In this document: one piece after another, positions 34,138-43,527 of the stretch | Position numbering within the stretch: position 1 is the stretch's first letter | Layout: the number at the start of each line of letters is the position of its first letter | Assembly (NCBI GenBank): GCA_943330855.2 | Contig: CALQJI020000002.1 | Location: 115,776-179,775 of the forward strand | Length of the DNA stretch: 64,000 nt | DNA from: Klebsiella pneumoniae | GTDB lineage: Bacteria; Verrucomicrobiota; Verrucomicrobiia; Limisphaerales; SXTU01 | Direction of reading: 5' to 3' | Position numbers and translations under genes: made by a program | Notes under the pieces: model-generated | What the model saw: only the letters and a program-made list of their open reading frames with translations | Told to the model about the DNA's origin: nothing | The model's database searches: none

Positions 34138-35748
34138 ATGAAATCATTGTTCGCCGCCGTCTGTTTGGCTGCCTTACTCACCGGCTGCTCCAAGCAAGAC
34201 TCGGTTAAAGACGCGCCCTCGCGCATCGAGGGGAAGATGGTTCTCCTGCGCGGCAACGGTTCCGAGCCGGCGGACCTGGATCCGCAAATTGTCACCGGTG
34301 TGCCGGAGCACATGATTCTCATGGGCCTCTTCGAGTGCCTCACCGGCGAGGACCCGAAGGACTTGCACCCCGTGCCCGCCGCCGCCGAGCGCTGGGAAAT
34401 CTCCGCCGACCAGCTCACTTACACCTTCTTCCTCCGCAAGTCCGCCAAATGGTCCAACGGCGACCCCGTCACCGCGCGCGACTTTCATCAATCCTTCCGC
34501 CGTATCCTCGAGCCCACGCTGGCGGCGCAATACGCCTACATGCACCACGTCGTGAAGGGCGCCCAGGCTTACAACGAGGGAAAACTGAAGGACTTTGCCC
34601 AGGTCGGTTATCGCGTCATCGACGAACACACCTTCCAAGTCAGCCTCGTCGGCCCCACGCCCTACTTTCTCTCGCTCATCAACCACACCTCGTGGATGCC
34701 CGTCCACTTACCCACCATCGAGAAGCACGGCAAGGCCTACGAACGCGGCGGCAAGTGGACGCGCCCCGGGAACTTCGTCGGCAACGGCCTCTTCGTGCTC
34801 GGCAAGTGGGAGGTGAACCAGTTCATCAGCATCGTGCGCAACCCCAAGCATTGGAACGCCGCCGCGCTGAAGCTCGACGAAATCCGCTTCCTCCCCATCT
34901 CGGACCAAGGGACCGAGGAGCGCATGTTCCGCGACGGCAAACTGCACGTCACCGACACCGTGCCGCCGACCAAAATCGCCGTGTATCAGCAGAACAACCC
35001 CGGCCACATCCGCATTGACCCCTACCTCTCCACCTACTTCTACCGGCTCAACATCACCAAGGCCCCGCTCAACGACAAGCGCGTGCGGCAGGCCCTCGCC
35101 ATGTCCCTGGATCGCGAGAGTATCGTGAAATTTGTCACCAAGGCCGGCCAAATCCCCGCTCTGAACCTCACCCCGCCCGGCACCGCCGGCTACACCTCCC
35201 GCACCCGGCTCAACCCCAGCATCGTCGAGGCCAAAAAGCTCCTCGCCGACGCCGGCTTCCCCGACGGCAAGGGCTTCCCGCCCGTCGAAATCCTCTACAA
35301 CACGCAGGACACCCACCGCAGCGTCGCCGAAGCCATCCAACAGATGTGGAAGAAGAACCTCGGCATCGAGGTCAAGCTGCTGAACCAAGAGTGGAAGGTC
35401 TATTTGGATTCGCAGCGCCAGCTCAACTACCAGATTTGCCGCGCCGGCTGGACCGGCGACTACGTGGACCCGAACACCTTCCTCGACATGTGGCTCACCG
35501 ACGGCGGCCAGAACGAGACCGGCTGGAGCAACAAGGAATACGACCGCCTCATCGCCGAGGCCGGCCGCACTGCGGATGCCGCCGCCCGGCTCGAACTCTT
35601 CCAAAAAGCCGAAGCCATCCTCATGGACGAGATGCCCATCATCCCCATCTACCACTACACCCGCCCGCACCTCATCAGCCCCAAGCTCAAGGGCTGGCAC
35701 CCGACCCTGCTCGACCACCACCCCTACGAGCACCTGAGCATCGAGTAG
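34138..35748 (+). CDS. oppA: Oligopeptide ABC transporter substrate-binding lipoprotein
   Basis: Encodes 536 aa with a lipoprotein signal (FAAVCLAALLTGCSKQ) and GGGGG as ribosome binding site. SBP_bac_5 family: LLRGNGSEPADLDPQIVTGVPEHMIL at the start, WSNGDPVTARDFHQSFRRILEPTLAAQYAYM, and NDKRVRQALAMSLDRESIV in the middle. It should bind oligopeptides in the periplasm for the OppBCDF importer encoded next. Length is normal. The following gap (35749-35892) contains a palindromic repeat. Confidence 0.93.
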   Translation: MKSLFAAVCLAALLTGCSKQDSVKDAPSRIEGKMVLLRGNGSEPADLDPQIVTGVPEHMILMGLFECLTGEDPKDLHPVPAAAERWEISADQLTYTFFLRKSAKWSNGDPVTARDFHQSFRRILEPTLAAQYAYMHHVVKGAQAYNEGKLKDFAQVGYRVIDEHTFQVSLVGPTPYFLSLINHTSWMPVHLPTIEKHGKAYERGGKWTRPGNFVGNGLFVLGKWEVNQFISIVRNPKHWNAAALKLDEIRFLPISDQGTEERMFRDGKLHVTDTVPPTKIAVYQQNNPGHIRIDPYLSTYFYRLNITKAPLNDKRVRQALAMSLDRESIVKFVTKAGQIPALNLTPPGTAGYTSRTRLNPSIVEAKKLLADAGFPDGKGFPPVEILYNTQDTHRSVAEAIQQMWKKNLGIEVKLLNQEWKVYLDSQRQLNYQICRAGWTGDYVDPNTFLDMWLTDGGQNETGWSNKEYDRLIAEAGRTADAAARLELFQKAEAILMDEMPIIPIYHYTRPHLISPKLKGWHPTLLDHHPYEHLSIE

Positions 35749-35764
35749 CCGCCGAATCGAATCT

Positions 35765-35852
35765 AGCCACGGATGAAACACGGATTGAACACGGAGAAGA
35801 GTTCTCAGCCGCCGTCTGCCATCCGTGTTTCATTCGTGTTTCATCCGTGGCC
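35765..35852. repeat. Palindromic repeat family A, copy 2 (oppA-oppB)
   Basis: Outer arms 35765-35795 (AGCCACGGATGAAACACGGA...) and 35821-35852 are inverted copies; the inner arms of full-length copies are missing, making an 88-bp short form. A further half arm (CATCTGTGGCT) follows at 35874-35884, just before the oppB start. Confidence 0.85.
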
Positions 35853-35892
35853 AACAGCCGCTTTAACTGTGCCCATCTGTGGCTAAAAACTA

Positions 35893-36807
35893 GTGGCCCG
35901 CTTCCTCCTCCTCCGCCTGCTGCAAACGCTCCCGGTCCTCTGGGCAGTGGCCACGCTCACCTTCTTCATGGTGCGCTACGCCCCGGGCGGGCCCTTCACT
36001 GCGGAGAAGAACGTCCCGCCTGAAATCCTCAAACGCCTAGAAGCCCACTACGGTTTGGACAAACCGCTCGGCGAGCAATACGTCGCCTTCCTCAAATCCC
36101 TCGTCACCGGCGAGCAGCCGTCCATCCGCCACGCGAACCGCACCGTCGGGGAGATCATCCGGGCGTCCTTCCCCGTCTCGTTGGAGCTGGGCGCGTGGGC
36201 GCTCCTCATCGCGCTGGCCATCGGGCTGCCCGCAGGGATGCTCGCCGCGCAAAAACCCAACAGCGCACAAGACTACGTGCCCATGTCCGCCGCGATGGTC
36301 GGCGTGTGCCTGCCCACGTTCGTGCTCGGGCCGATGGTGGTGCTCTTCTTCGCGCTCCAGCTCGGCTGGTTCCACACCTCCGGCTGGAACACGCCCGGCG
36401 ACCGCGTGCTGCCCGCGCTCACGCTGGGCTTCCACCTCGCCGCCTACATCGCGCGGCTCACGCGCGGCGGGATGCTGGAGATCATGGGCCAAGACTTCAT
36501 CCGCACGGCGCGCGCGAAGGGCGCGTCCGGCCTGCGCATTCTCTCGCGACACGCGTTGCGCGGCGGGCTGCTGCCGGTCGTGACGTATCTCGGCCCGGCG
36601 GCGGCGGGCCTCATCACCGGTTCGTTCGTCATCGAGACGGTTTTCAACATCCCCGGTCTGGGCAAATACTTCGTCGGCTCCGTCTTCGACCGCGACATCC
36701 CGGTGGTGGGCGGCACGGTGTTCTTCTTCTCCGCCATCATCCTGTTCTTCAACCTGCTGGTGGACGTGGCGCAGGCCTGGCTCAACCCGAAGGTGCGCCT
36801 CGAATAG
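35893..36807 (+). CDS. oppB: Oligopeptide ABC transporter permease (OppB type)
   Basis: Encodes 304 aa from a GTG at 35893, with about six membrane helices. The N-terminal LLLRLLQTLPVLWAVATLTFFMV and RYAPGGPFTAEKNVPPEI are typical of OppB/DppB; the EAA-like coupling motif is FIRTARAKGASGLRILSRHALR, and GLITGSFVIETVFNIPGLGKYFV is the conserved end region. It pairs with OppC. A repeat lies on either side of the gene. Confidence 0.93.
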   Translation: MARFLLLRLLQTLPVLWAVATLTFFMVRYAPGGPFTAEKNVPPEILKRLEAHYGLDKPLGEQYVAFLKSLVTGEQPSIRHANRTVGEIIRASFPVSLELGAWALLIALAIGLPAGMLAAQKPNSAQDYVPMSAAMVGVCLPTFVLGPMVVLFFALQLGWFHTSGWNTPGDRVLPALTLGFHLAAYIARLTRGGMLEIMGQDFIRTARAKGASGLRILSRHALRGGLLPVVTYLGPAAAGLITGSFVIETVFNIPGLGKYFVGSVFDRDIPVVGGTVFFFSAIILFFNLLVDVAQAWLNPKVRLE

Positions 36808-36818
36808 GATTTTCCTTT

Positions 36819-36984
36819 AGCCACAGATGAAACACAGATTGAACACAGATGAAGCGAAGAAGGCTTATAAGGAAAGCAGGAGGGCAGGAACAAAACTGTC
36901 GCCTACGGGAGTCCTCCCCTCATGCTTTCCTGCTCTCCTGATAAATCTCCCCGTCTGTGTTCCATCCGTGTTTCATCCGTGGCC
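36819..36984. repeat. Palindromic repeat family A, copy 3 (oppB-oppC)
   Basis: Full-length copy of 166 bp: outer arms 36819-36850 (AGCCACAGATGAAACACAGA...) and 36953-36984; inner arms near 36863-36890 (TTATAAGGAAAGCAGGAGGG...) and 36921-36945. It fills almost the whole gap. Confidence 0.88.
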
Positions 36985-36999
36985 AAAAAGGGTTTCCCG

Positions 37000-37881
37000 A
37001 TGACCACCGCGACTTCTCCTGAGCCAGTCGAGGCCGGCCATTCTTTATGGCAGGACGCCTGGGCGCGCTTGCGGAAGAACAAACTCGCGCTCGCCAGCGC
37101 TTTCATCGTCACCGCGCTGGGCCTGATTTGCGTCGCCGCGCCTTGGGTATCGCCGCACGCCTACGACACGCAAGACCTGGCGCTCGGTGCGGCCCCGCCG
37201 TCCGCGAAGCACTGGCTCGGCACCGACCATCTCGGGCGCGACCAGTTCACGCGGCTGCTCTACGGCGGGCGCGTGTCGCTCATGGTCGGCACGTGCGCCA
37301 CGGGCGTGGCGCTCTCCATCGGCGTGCTCTACGGCGCCATCTCCGGCTTCATCGGCGGCAAGCTCGACGCGTTGATGATGCGGCTCGTGGACATCCTCTA
37401 CGCGCTGCCGTTCACCCTCTTTGTCATCCTGCTGACCGTGTGGCTGGGCAACCACCTGTGGTTACTCTTCGCCGCCATTGGCGCGGTGGAATGGCTCACG
37501 ATGGCGCGCATCGTGCGCGGACAGGTGGCGTCGCTGAAGCGGATGGAATTCGTCGAGGCCGCGCACGCGCTGGGCTTGCGCAAGCGCCGCATCATCCTGC
37601 GCCACATGATTCCCAACGTGCTCGGCCCGGTCATCGTTTACACCACGCTCACCGTGCCGGCGGTGATGTTGCTCGAAGCCTTCCTGAGCTTCCTCGGCCT
37701 TGGCGTGCAACCACCGATGAGCTCGTGGGGCTCGATGATCAAAGACGGCGCGGACCGCATGGAGGAATCCTGGTGGATGCTGGTCTTCCCCGCCGGCGCG
37801 TTCAGCACGACGCTCTTCTGCCTGAACTTCCTCGGCGACGGCCTGCGCGATGCGCTGGATGTGCGGGCGAGCAAGGACTGA
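37000..37881 (+). CDS. oppC: Oligopeptide ABC transporter permease (OppC type)
   Basis: Encodes 293 aa from the ATG at 37000; 26 open codons upstream belong to the repeat. OppC N-terminal pattern LWQDAWARLRKNKLALASAFIV, then LGTDHLGRDQFTRLLYGGRVSL, coupling motif EFVEAAHALGLRKRRIILRHMIPN and LEAFLSFLGLGVQPPMSSWG. About six membrane helices. Forms the channel with OppB. The coding series is then interrupted by a truncated family A repeat and a toxin-antitoxin pair before oppD. Confidence 0.93.
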   Translation: MTTATSPEPVEAGHSLWQDAWARLRKNKLALASAFIVTALGLICVAAPWVSPHAYDTQDLALGAAPPSAKHWLGTDHLGRDQFTRLLYGGRVSLMVGTCATGVALSIGVLYGAISGFIGGKLDALMMRLVDILYALPFTLFVILLTVWLGNHLWLLFAAIGAVEWLTMARIVRGQVASLKRMEFVEAAHALGLRKRRIILRHMIPNVLGPVIVYTTLTVPAVMLLEAFLSFLGLGVQPPMSSWGSMIKDGADRMEESWWMLVFPAGAFSTTLFCLNFLGDGLRDALDVRASKD

Positions 37882-37890
37882 AACATTTTT

Positions 37891-38000
37891 AGCCACAGAT
37901 GAAACACAGATGGAACACAGATAAGGAAAGCAGGAGGGCAGGAGATAATACGTCTGCGCTGGCTGCTGGCTTGCCACCGCTTACCTGCCTTCCTGACAAA
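37891..38000. repeat. Palindromic repeat family A, copy 4, truncated (oppC-parD)
   Basis: Left outer arm 37891-37922 (AGCCACAGATGAAACACAGA...) and inner arms (37921-37944 and about 37979-37999) are present, but the right outer arm ending CATCCGTGGC is missing. The break lies about 50 bases upstream of parD, as if the toxin-antitoxin segment replaced the rest. Confidence 0.8.
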
Positions 38001-38051
38001 AACTCCTTGGGTGAAATTGACTTTGCCAACTGACTTGGCCAGCGTTTCCAC

Positions 38052-38321
38052 ATGAGCGTCACCCTTACTGCCCGACAGGAAAAGCTCGTCGCGAACCTGG
38101 TTGAAACTGGCCGCTACCACAACCGCGGCGAGGTCGTGCGCACCGCCTTGCGGTTGCTCGAAGAGCACGAAGTGAAGGCCCAGGAATCCGCGCTCGATGA
38201 CTTCCTGCGCGTGCGCGACGCCGAGCCGGGCTTTACTCCCACGGCCAAGGACTGGGCGGAGATGCGCAAGCGGGTCCGCGCCCGCGTCAACCAGCACCGC
38301 AATGCTCAAGCTGGTCGTTAA
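38052..38321 (+). CDS. parD: Type II antitoxin, ParD/CopG-like
   Basis: Encodes 89 aa. The N-terminal MSVTLTARQEKLVANLVETGRYHNRGEVVRTALRLLEEHE is a ribbon-helix-helix DNA-binding domain of the ParD type; the C-terminal helix should bind and neutralise the toxin. Its 3' end overlaps the toxin gene by 20 bases, the normal coupling of such pairs, and ParD-ParE complexes usually repress their own promoter. A separate promoter could lie in 38001-38051. Confidence 0.88.
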   Translation: MSVTLTARQEKLVANLVETGRYHNRGEVVRTALRLLEEHEVKAQESALDDFLRVRDAEPGFTPTAKDWAEMRKRVRARVNQHRNAQAGR

Positions 38322-38607
38322 GTCGTCCGCTTGGGCTGACATCGAGGCCGCCGCCGAATGGTTCGAGGAATTCAACCCGGACGTGGCGGACAAGTTTTTC
38401 ACCGCGGTGGAGAAGACCTTCACAGAACTGCGCCGGCACCCCGAACTGGGGCGCCCTCGGCCCAGCCTCGCCGGAATCCGCTCGTGGCGGCTGCGGGACT
38501 TCGAGAACTACTTGAGCTTCTACCGACACGCAGAAGGGGAAATCAGCATCCTCGCCGTGCTGCACGGCGCGCGTGACTTGCCACGCATCTTGGGCCACCG
38601 CTATTAA
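38302..38607 (+). CDS. parE: Type II toxin, RelE/ParE superfamily
   Basis: Encodes 101 aa from the ATG at 38302. ParE-like pattern: LVVKSSAWADIEAAAEWFEEF, FFTAVEKTFTELRRHPELGRPRPSLAGIRSWRLRDFENYLSFYRH, and VLHGARDLPRILG at the end. Classical ParE proteins poison gyrase; related RelE proteins cut mRNA, and the sequence alone cannot separate these. The TAA stop is two bases from the oppD ATG, so oppD is likely translated by coupling to the toxin gene. Confidence 0.88.
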   Translation: MLKLVVKSSAWADIEAAAEWFEEFNPDVADKFFTAVEKTFTELRRHPELGRPRPSLAGIRSWRLRDFENYLSFYRHAEGEISILAVLHGARDLPRILGHRY

Positions 38608-38609
38608 CC

Positions 38610-39590
38610 ATGTCCCTCCTCGAAGTCCAAAATCTCCGGGCCTACTTCCACACGCGCAACGGCATCGTGCGTGCGGTGGATGGGGTGTCGTTCAGCGTGG
38701 AGAAGGGCGAGACGCTGGGCATCGTGGGCGAGAGCGGCTCGGGAAAATCCGTGACGTGCTACTCGCTGATGGGGCTGATTCCCAAGCCGCCGGGGCGCAT
38801 CGAGTCCGGCACCGCGCGCTTCGACGGCGCGGACTTGCTCGCGATGAACGAGGCGGAGCTGAACAAGATTCGCGGCAAGCGCATCGCGATGATTTTCCAG
38901 GACCCGATGACCTCGCTGAACCCGTATCTGCGCATCGAGGAACAGCTCATCGAGCCGCTGCTCATTCACGAGAATATGCCGCGCGCCGAGGCCGTGAAGC
39001 GCGCCATTCGCGCGCTCGAAGAGGTGGGCGTGCCGGACGCCGCGCGGCGCATCCGCAGCCACCCGCATGAGTTTAGCGGCGGGATGCGGCAGCGCGTGAT
39101 GATTGCGATGGCGCTCATCACGCAGCCGGATTTGCTCATCGCCGACGAGCCGACCACCGCGCTCGACGTGACCGTGCAGGCGCAAATCCTCGACCTCATC
39201 GCGCGGCTCCAGCGCGAGCGCGGCATGGCGGTCATCTGGATTTCGCACGACCTCGGCGTGGTGGCGGGCTTTTGCCGGCGCGTGCTGGTGATGTATGCGG
39301 GCCGCGTGGTGGAGTCGGGTCGCGTGGAGGACATCTTCGCGCGCCCGCTGCACCCCTACAACCGCGCGCTCCAGCGCAGCATCCCCGCGCTGCAAGGCAA
39401 GGGCGCGGAACTTTACACCATCCCCGGCCTGCCGCCGGACGTGTCCAAGCCCCTGCCCGCCTGCGCCTTCGCGGAGCGCTGCGAGTTTGCCGAGCCGGGT
39501 TGCCGGACGGGTGAAGTGGCGCTGAAGGAAATCGAGCCGGGCCACGCCAGCGCGTGCGTGCGCGTCCAGCGTGGGGAACTGAAACTTTAG
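38610..39590 (+). CDS. oppD: Oligopeptide ABC transporter ATP-binding protein (OppD type)
   Basis: Encodes 326 aa. Walker [21 protein letters not shown]-loop [16 protein letters not shown], signature [15 protein letters not shown], Walker [21 protein letters not shown], switch His ISHDLGVV, and a C-terminal oligo_HPY domain with Cys residues ([17 protein letters not shown]) that often hold an iron-sulfur cluster. It starts two bases after parE, with its ribosome binding site inside the toxin gene. Its TAG stop is formed by the first bases of the next repeat. Confidence 0.94.
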   Translation: MSLLEVQNLRAYFHTRNGIVRAVDGVSFSVEKGETLGIVGESGSGKSVTCYSLMGLIPKPPGRIESGTARFDGADLLAMNEAELNKIRGKRIAMIFQDPMTSLNPYLRIEEQLIEPLLIHENMPRAEAVKRAIRALEEVGVPDAARRIRSHPHEFSGGMRQRVMIAMALITQPDLLIADEPTTALDVTVQAQILDLIARLQRERGMAVIWISHDLGVVAGFCRRVLVMYAGRVVESGRVEDIFARPLHPYNRALQRSIPALQGKGAELYTIPGLPPDVSKPLPACAFAERCEFAEPGCRTGEVALKEIEPGHASACVRVQRGELKL

Positions 39591-39743
39591 CCACAGATGA
39601 AACACAGATTGAACACAGATGAGGGAATTTATAAGGAAGACACGAGGGCAGGAAGGGAAGGGGCTTTCTTCCTCCTGCCCTCCAGCCTTCGTTATCAGGC
39701 TCTGTCTTCTTGTCTGTGTTTCATCCGTGTTCAATCCGTGGCT
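39589..39743. repeat. Palindromic repeat family A, copy 5 (oppD-oppF)
   Basis: Full-length 155-bp copy: outer arms 39589-39620 and about 39712-39743, inner arms around 39629-39655 and 39670-39700. It begins within the oppD stop codon and ends eight bases before the oppF ATG. Confidence 0.88.
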
Positions 39744-39751
39744 CAAACACA

Positions 39752-40747
39752 ATGAACCCCTCCTTCCTCGAACTGCGTGACGTGAAGACCCACTTTCCGG
39801 TGGAGCACGGCCTTGTGTTCCGCAAGCGCGTGGGGACGGTGCGGGCGGTGGATGGCGTGTCGCTGGCGCTGCGGCAGGGAGAAATCCTCGGGCTGGTGGG
39901 TGAGTCGGGGTGCGGCAAGTCCACGCTGGGGCGGACGATTCTTCAACTCCTCCCGGCGAGCGAGGGCACGGTGGTGCTGGGCGGGCGGAATTTGACGGCG
40001 TTGCGCGGCGCGGAGTTGCGGGCGGCGCGCGCGGACTTCCAGATGATTTTCCAAGACCCCTACGCGTCGCTGAACCCGCGCATGACGGTGTTTGACACGC
40101 TGGCGGAGGCGATCCGCGCACACCACGTGCTGCCAGCAGGCGAGTTGCCCGCGCGCGTGGCGGCGCTGATGGAGAAGGTCGGCCTCGCGCCGCGTTACCA
40201 ACGGAAGTATCCGCATGAGTTCAGCGGCGGCCAGCGGCAGCGCATCGCCATCGCGCGCGCGCTGGCGGTGGAGTCGAAGTTGATCGTCGCGGACGAGCCG
40301 GTGTCGGCGCTGGATGTTTCGATTCAGGCGCAGATCATCAACCTGCTCGCCAAGCTCTCGCGCGAGATGGGGCTGACGCTGGTCTTCATCTCGCACGATC
40401 TCTCGGTGGTGCGGCACATCGCGGACCGCATCGCGGTGATGTATTTGGGGAAGATCGTCGAGCTGGGGCTGGCGGCGGAGGTGTTCGACCGCCCGTTGCA
40501 TCCTTACACGCAGGCGCTGGTCAGCGCGGTGCCGGTGCCGGACCCGGCGCGGGAGAAGCTGCGGCAGCGCGTCGTGCTCGCGGGCGATCCGCCGTCGCCG
40601 CTGAACCCGCCGAGCGGCTGCGCGTTTCACCCGCGTTGCCAGTTTGCGGTGGAGTCTTGCAAGGGGGCTGTGCCGGGGCTTGAACTGATTTACCCCAGAC
40701 GCGAGGTGGCGTGTCTCCGGGCACGGGAGATTCAGCCAGCTTCGTAG
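39752..40747 (+). CDS. oppF: Oligopeptide ABC transporter ATP-binding protein (OppF type)
   Basis: Encodes 331 aa from the ATG at 39752. Walker [21 protein letters not shown]-loop [16 protein letters not shown], signature [15 protein letters not shown], Walker [21 protein letters not shown], switch ISHDLSVV, and the C-terminal HPY segment with [17 protein letters not shown]. Second ATPase of the OppABCDF importer and last gene of the cluster. No clear terminator is visible before the next gene at 40866. Confidence 0.94.
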   Translation: MNPSFLELRDVKTHFPVEHGLVFRKRVGTVRAVDGVSLALRQGEILGLVGESGCGKSTLGRTILQLLPASEGTVVLGGRNLTALRGAELRAARADFQMIFQDPYASLNPRMTVFDTLAEAIRAHHVLPAGELPARVAALMEKVGLAPRYQRKYPHEFSGGQRQRIAIARALAVESKLIVADEPVSALDVSIQAQIINLLAKLSREMGLTLVFISHDLSVVRHIADRIAVMYLGKIVELGLAAEVFDRPLHPYTQALVSAVPVPDPAREKLRQRVVLAGDPPSPLNPPSGCAFHPRCQFAVESCKGAVPGLELIYPRREVACLRAREIQPAS

Positions 40748-40865
40748 GCGGGAGCTTCGGGTTGAGGGTTCATGCGGAGTCAAAAGCGCCGCATTTTGCC
40801 ATTGGAAAAAATCCATCCAGCCCTTATCCCATGACCGCTAAACACGCCATACTCAACCTACTGAC

Positions 40866-43403
40866 ATGATCGGAACGATGCCGCCATCCAGGCCCGCCAC
40901 CCCGCCGGGCATCAATGCCACCGACTATTCGGTGATGGTGTTGCTGGTGGACGATCAGGTCATGGTCGCGGAGGCCATCCGCCGCTGCCTAGCGAATCAG
41001 CCGAACATTGATTTTCACTACTGTATCGACCCCACGGAGGCGGTGCGACTGGCGAACCAGATCAAGCCCACGGTCATCCTACAGGACCTCGTCATGCCGG
41101 GCATTGACGGCCTCACGCTCGTGCGCCAGTTCCGCGCGAACCCCGGCACGCAGGAGACGCCCATCATCGTTCTCTCCACGAAGGAAGAGCCGACCATAAA
41201 GGCGCAGGCCTTCGCCGCCGGTGCGAACGACTATCTCGTAAAACTCCCCGACAAGGTGGAGCTGATCGCGCGCATCCGCTATCATTCCAAGGCGTATCAG
41301 TCTGCGGTGCAGCGAGACGAGGCTTACCGGGCGTTGCGCGAGAGCCAGCAACAGCTCGTGGACAGCAACACGGCGCTGATCACGCTGAACCAAAAACTCG
41401 AGGAAGCCACCCGCGCCAAGTCCGAATTCCTCGCCAACACCAGCCACGAAATCCGCACGCCGATGAATGGCATCATCGGCATGACCTCGCTGCTGATGGA
41501 CACCGAGTTGACCAACGAGCAACGGGACTTTGTCGAGACGGTCCGCAGCTCCGCCGACTCTCTGTTGAACATCATCAACGACATTCTCGACTTCTCAAAG
41601 ATCGAGGCCGGCAAGCTGGACCTCGAACGCAATCCCTTTGAGTTGCGCACCTGCCTCGAAGAGGCGCTGGACCTGCTCACGCCCCGCGCAGCGGAGAAGA
41701 AAATTGATCTCGTCTATGCGGTGGAAGACAACCTCCCGGCCATCATCGAGGGCGATGTCACCCGCCTGCGGCAGGTCATCGTCAACCTCGTCAGCAATGC
41801 GCTGAAGTTCACCGCCCAGGGCGAGGTAGCGCTCTCCGTCAGCCGTGAGACAAACCCCGGCGACCTCGCGGCGGGCGGCGAGTTTGCGTTCGAACCTGAT
41901 ACGTTTTTCATCCGCATCTCCGTCCGTGACACGGGCATCGGCATCCCGGCGAACAAGATGGACCGGCTCTTCAAGTCGTTCAGCCAGGTGGACAGCTCGA
42001 CCACGCGGCAATTCGGCGGCACAGGTTTGGGGCTGGCGATTTGCAAGCGGCTCACCGAGCTGATGGGTGGAAGAATTTGGGTCGAGAGTGAGGCGGGCAA
42101 AGGCTCCACCTTCCATCTCATCATGCGCACCCAGCTCGCACGCACTGATGTGCCCGCCACCGTGGTTGCGCCTGCTGAGAAACTCAAAGGGAAGAAAATC
42201 CTCGTCGTCGAAGACAACGCTTCCAATCGCAAGGCATTCGTTCAATACGCCCGCTGGGCCGGGGCCGACTTGCGCGCTGTGGGCACGAGCAAAGAGGCGC
42301 TCGATATCCTCGCTGGCGGGGCGGCCTTCGACGCGATTGTGGTAGATCTACAACTGCCCGAGATGGATGGCCTCACGCTCGCGCAGTTCATCCGCCGCGT
42401 GCCCGGTTGCGAAACAACGCCCCTGCTGTTGCTGACCGACGTGCGGCTGCGCTCAGATGACACCCGGCCCGGCACAGTTGGAGTGACGCTTTTCATCTAC
42501 AAGCCGCTGCGGCCTGCGCAGATTTTCGACGCCCTCGTCCGGGCGGTGGACCATATGCCGCGCACGGAAAAGAAGGCCCCCCCCAGCTCGGAGTTCGATT
42601 CCGCCATGGCCGAGCGCCTGCCGCTGCGGCTGCTGCTCGCCGACGACAATCTTATCAACCAGAAGGTCGGCGTGAAGATGCTCCAACGCCTCGGCTATCG
42701 GCCCGAGGTCGCCGCCAACGGCGTCGAGGTCATGAAACTCCTCGAACAACAGCCCTTCGACCTCATCTTCCTCGACGTGCAGATGCCGGAGATGGACGGC
42801 CTCGAGGCCGCCCGCCGCATCAACGCCCAGTGGCCGGACGCCCGCCGCCCTCGGCTCGTGGCCATGACCGGCAATGCGCTGGATGGCGACCGTGAGAAAT
42901 GCATCGCTGCGGGTATGGATGACTATGTGGCCAAGCCGGTCCGCATCGCGGAGCTGCAAGGCGTCATCGAGCGCTGGGGCATGGAGCGGCGGACAACCGC
43001 AGCGGGTGGAGCGGTTGTGGTGTCCCCTGTGGCCAGTCCTGCGCCCGTCGCCGTGGCCGTCCTTGACGAGACCATTATTGCCGAGCTGAACGACATGAAG
43101 TCAAAAGACGGGGTGCCGCTGTTGCACGAGCTGATCGACCTCTTCGCCCAGAACGCGCCCAAGCACTTGGAGCAGATCAAGAACGCTGGGGACAATCTCG
43201 AACAGCTCGGCTTTGCTGCACACGTCTTTCGCGGCATGAGTCTGAACCTCGGCGCGAATGCCTTGGGCAACCTTTGCCAAGAGTTGGAAACCCTCGCCCT
43301 CGGGGGTAACACGTTCGGCATCCCCGCGCTCATCCCCAAGATCGAGGCGGCGTTTAAGGATACAAGCGTGGCCTTCGCACGCATCCGCTCCGGGCAGGCG
43401 TAA
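40866..43403 (+). CDS. Hybrid histidine kinase: REC-HisKA-HATPase-REC-REC-HPt
   Basis: Encodes 845 aa with no membrane helix. Domain order: receiver 1 (about 22-140, phospho-Asp 74, Lys 126), coiled coil (145-185), HisKA with His 194 in [10 protein letters not shown], HATPase_c (about 295-425, with DTGIGI and GGTGLGLA), receiver 2 (445-560, Asp 494), receiver 3 (585-705, Asp 637, Lys 690), and an HPt domain with His 786 in [14 protein letters not shown]. All phosphotransfer residues are present, so a full His-Asp-His-Asp relay can run in one cytoplasmic protein. The N-terminal receiver suggests control by another kinase. Output unknown. Confidence 0.94.
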   Translation: MIGTMPPSRPATPPGINATDYSVMVLLVDDQVMVAEAIRRCLANQPNIDFHYCIDPTEAVRLANQIKPTVILQDLVMPGIDGLTLVRQFRANPGTQETPIIVLSTKEEPTIKAQAFAAGANDYLVKLPDKVELIARIRYHSKAYQSAVQRDEAYRALRESQQQLVDSNTALITLNQKLEEATRAKSEFLANTSHEIRTPMNGIIGMTSLLMDTELTNEQRDFVETVRSSADSLLNIINDILDFSKIEAGKLDLERNPFELRTCLEEALDLLTPRAAEKKIDLVYAVEDNLPAIIEGDVTRLRQVIVNLVSNALKFTAQGEVALSVSRETNPGDLAAGGEFAFEPDTFFIRISVRDTGIGIPANKMDRLFKSFSQVDSSTTRQFGGTGLGLAICKRLTELMGGRIWVESEAGKGSTFHLIMRTQLARTDVPATVVAPAEKLKGKKILVVEDNASNRKAFVQYARWAGADLRAVGTSKEALDILAGGAAFDAIVVDLQLPEMDGLTLAQFIRRVPGCETTPLLLLTDVRLRSDDTRPGTVGVTLFIYKPLRPAQIFDALVRAVDHMPRTEKKAPPSSEFDSAMAERLPLRLLLADDNLINQKVGVKMLQRLGYRPEVAANGVEVMKLLEQQPFDLIFLDVQMPEMDGLEAARRINAQWPDARRPRLVAMTGNALDGDREKCIAAGMDDYVAKPVRIAELQGVIERWGMERRTTAAGGAVVVSPVASPAPVAVAVLDETIIAELNDMKSKDGVPLLHELIDLFAQNAPKHLEQIKNAGDNLEQLGFAAHVFRGMSLNLGANALGNLCQELETLALGGNTFGIPALIPKIEAAFKDTSVAFARIRSGQA

Positions 43404-43485
43404 GAAGACGGAGGGAGGAATTTAGAATCGGGGCAGCGGTGGGCCTGCTGTCCTCTGTTTCGTAACCGCTCTCCATTCCGCAACC

Positions 43486-43506
43486 CGCTGTTGCACCGCA
43501 ACAGCG
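43486..43506. repeat. Perfect hairpin between convergent genes
   Basis: CGCTGTTGC-ACC-GCAACAGCG, a 9-bp stem between the hybrid kinase and the exported methyltransferase. No T-run on either side, so termination is uncertain. Confidence 0.5.
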
Positions 43507-43527
43507 CACACGCAGCCCCGACTTCCG

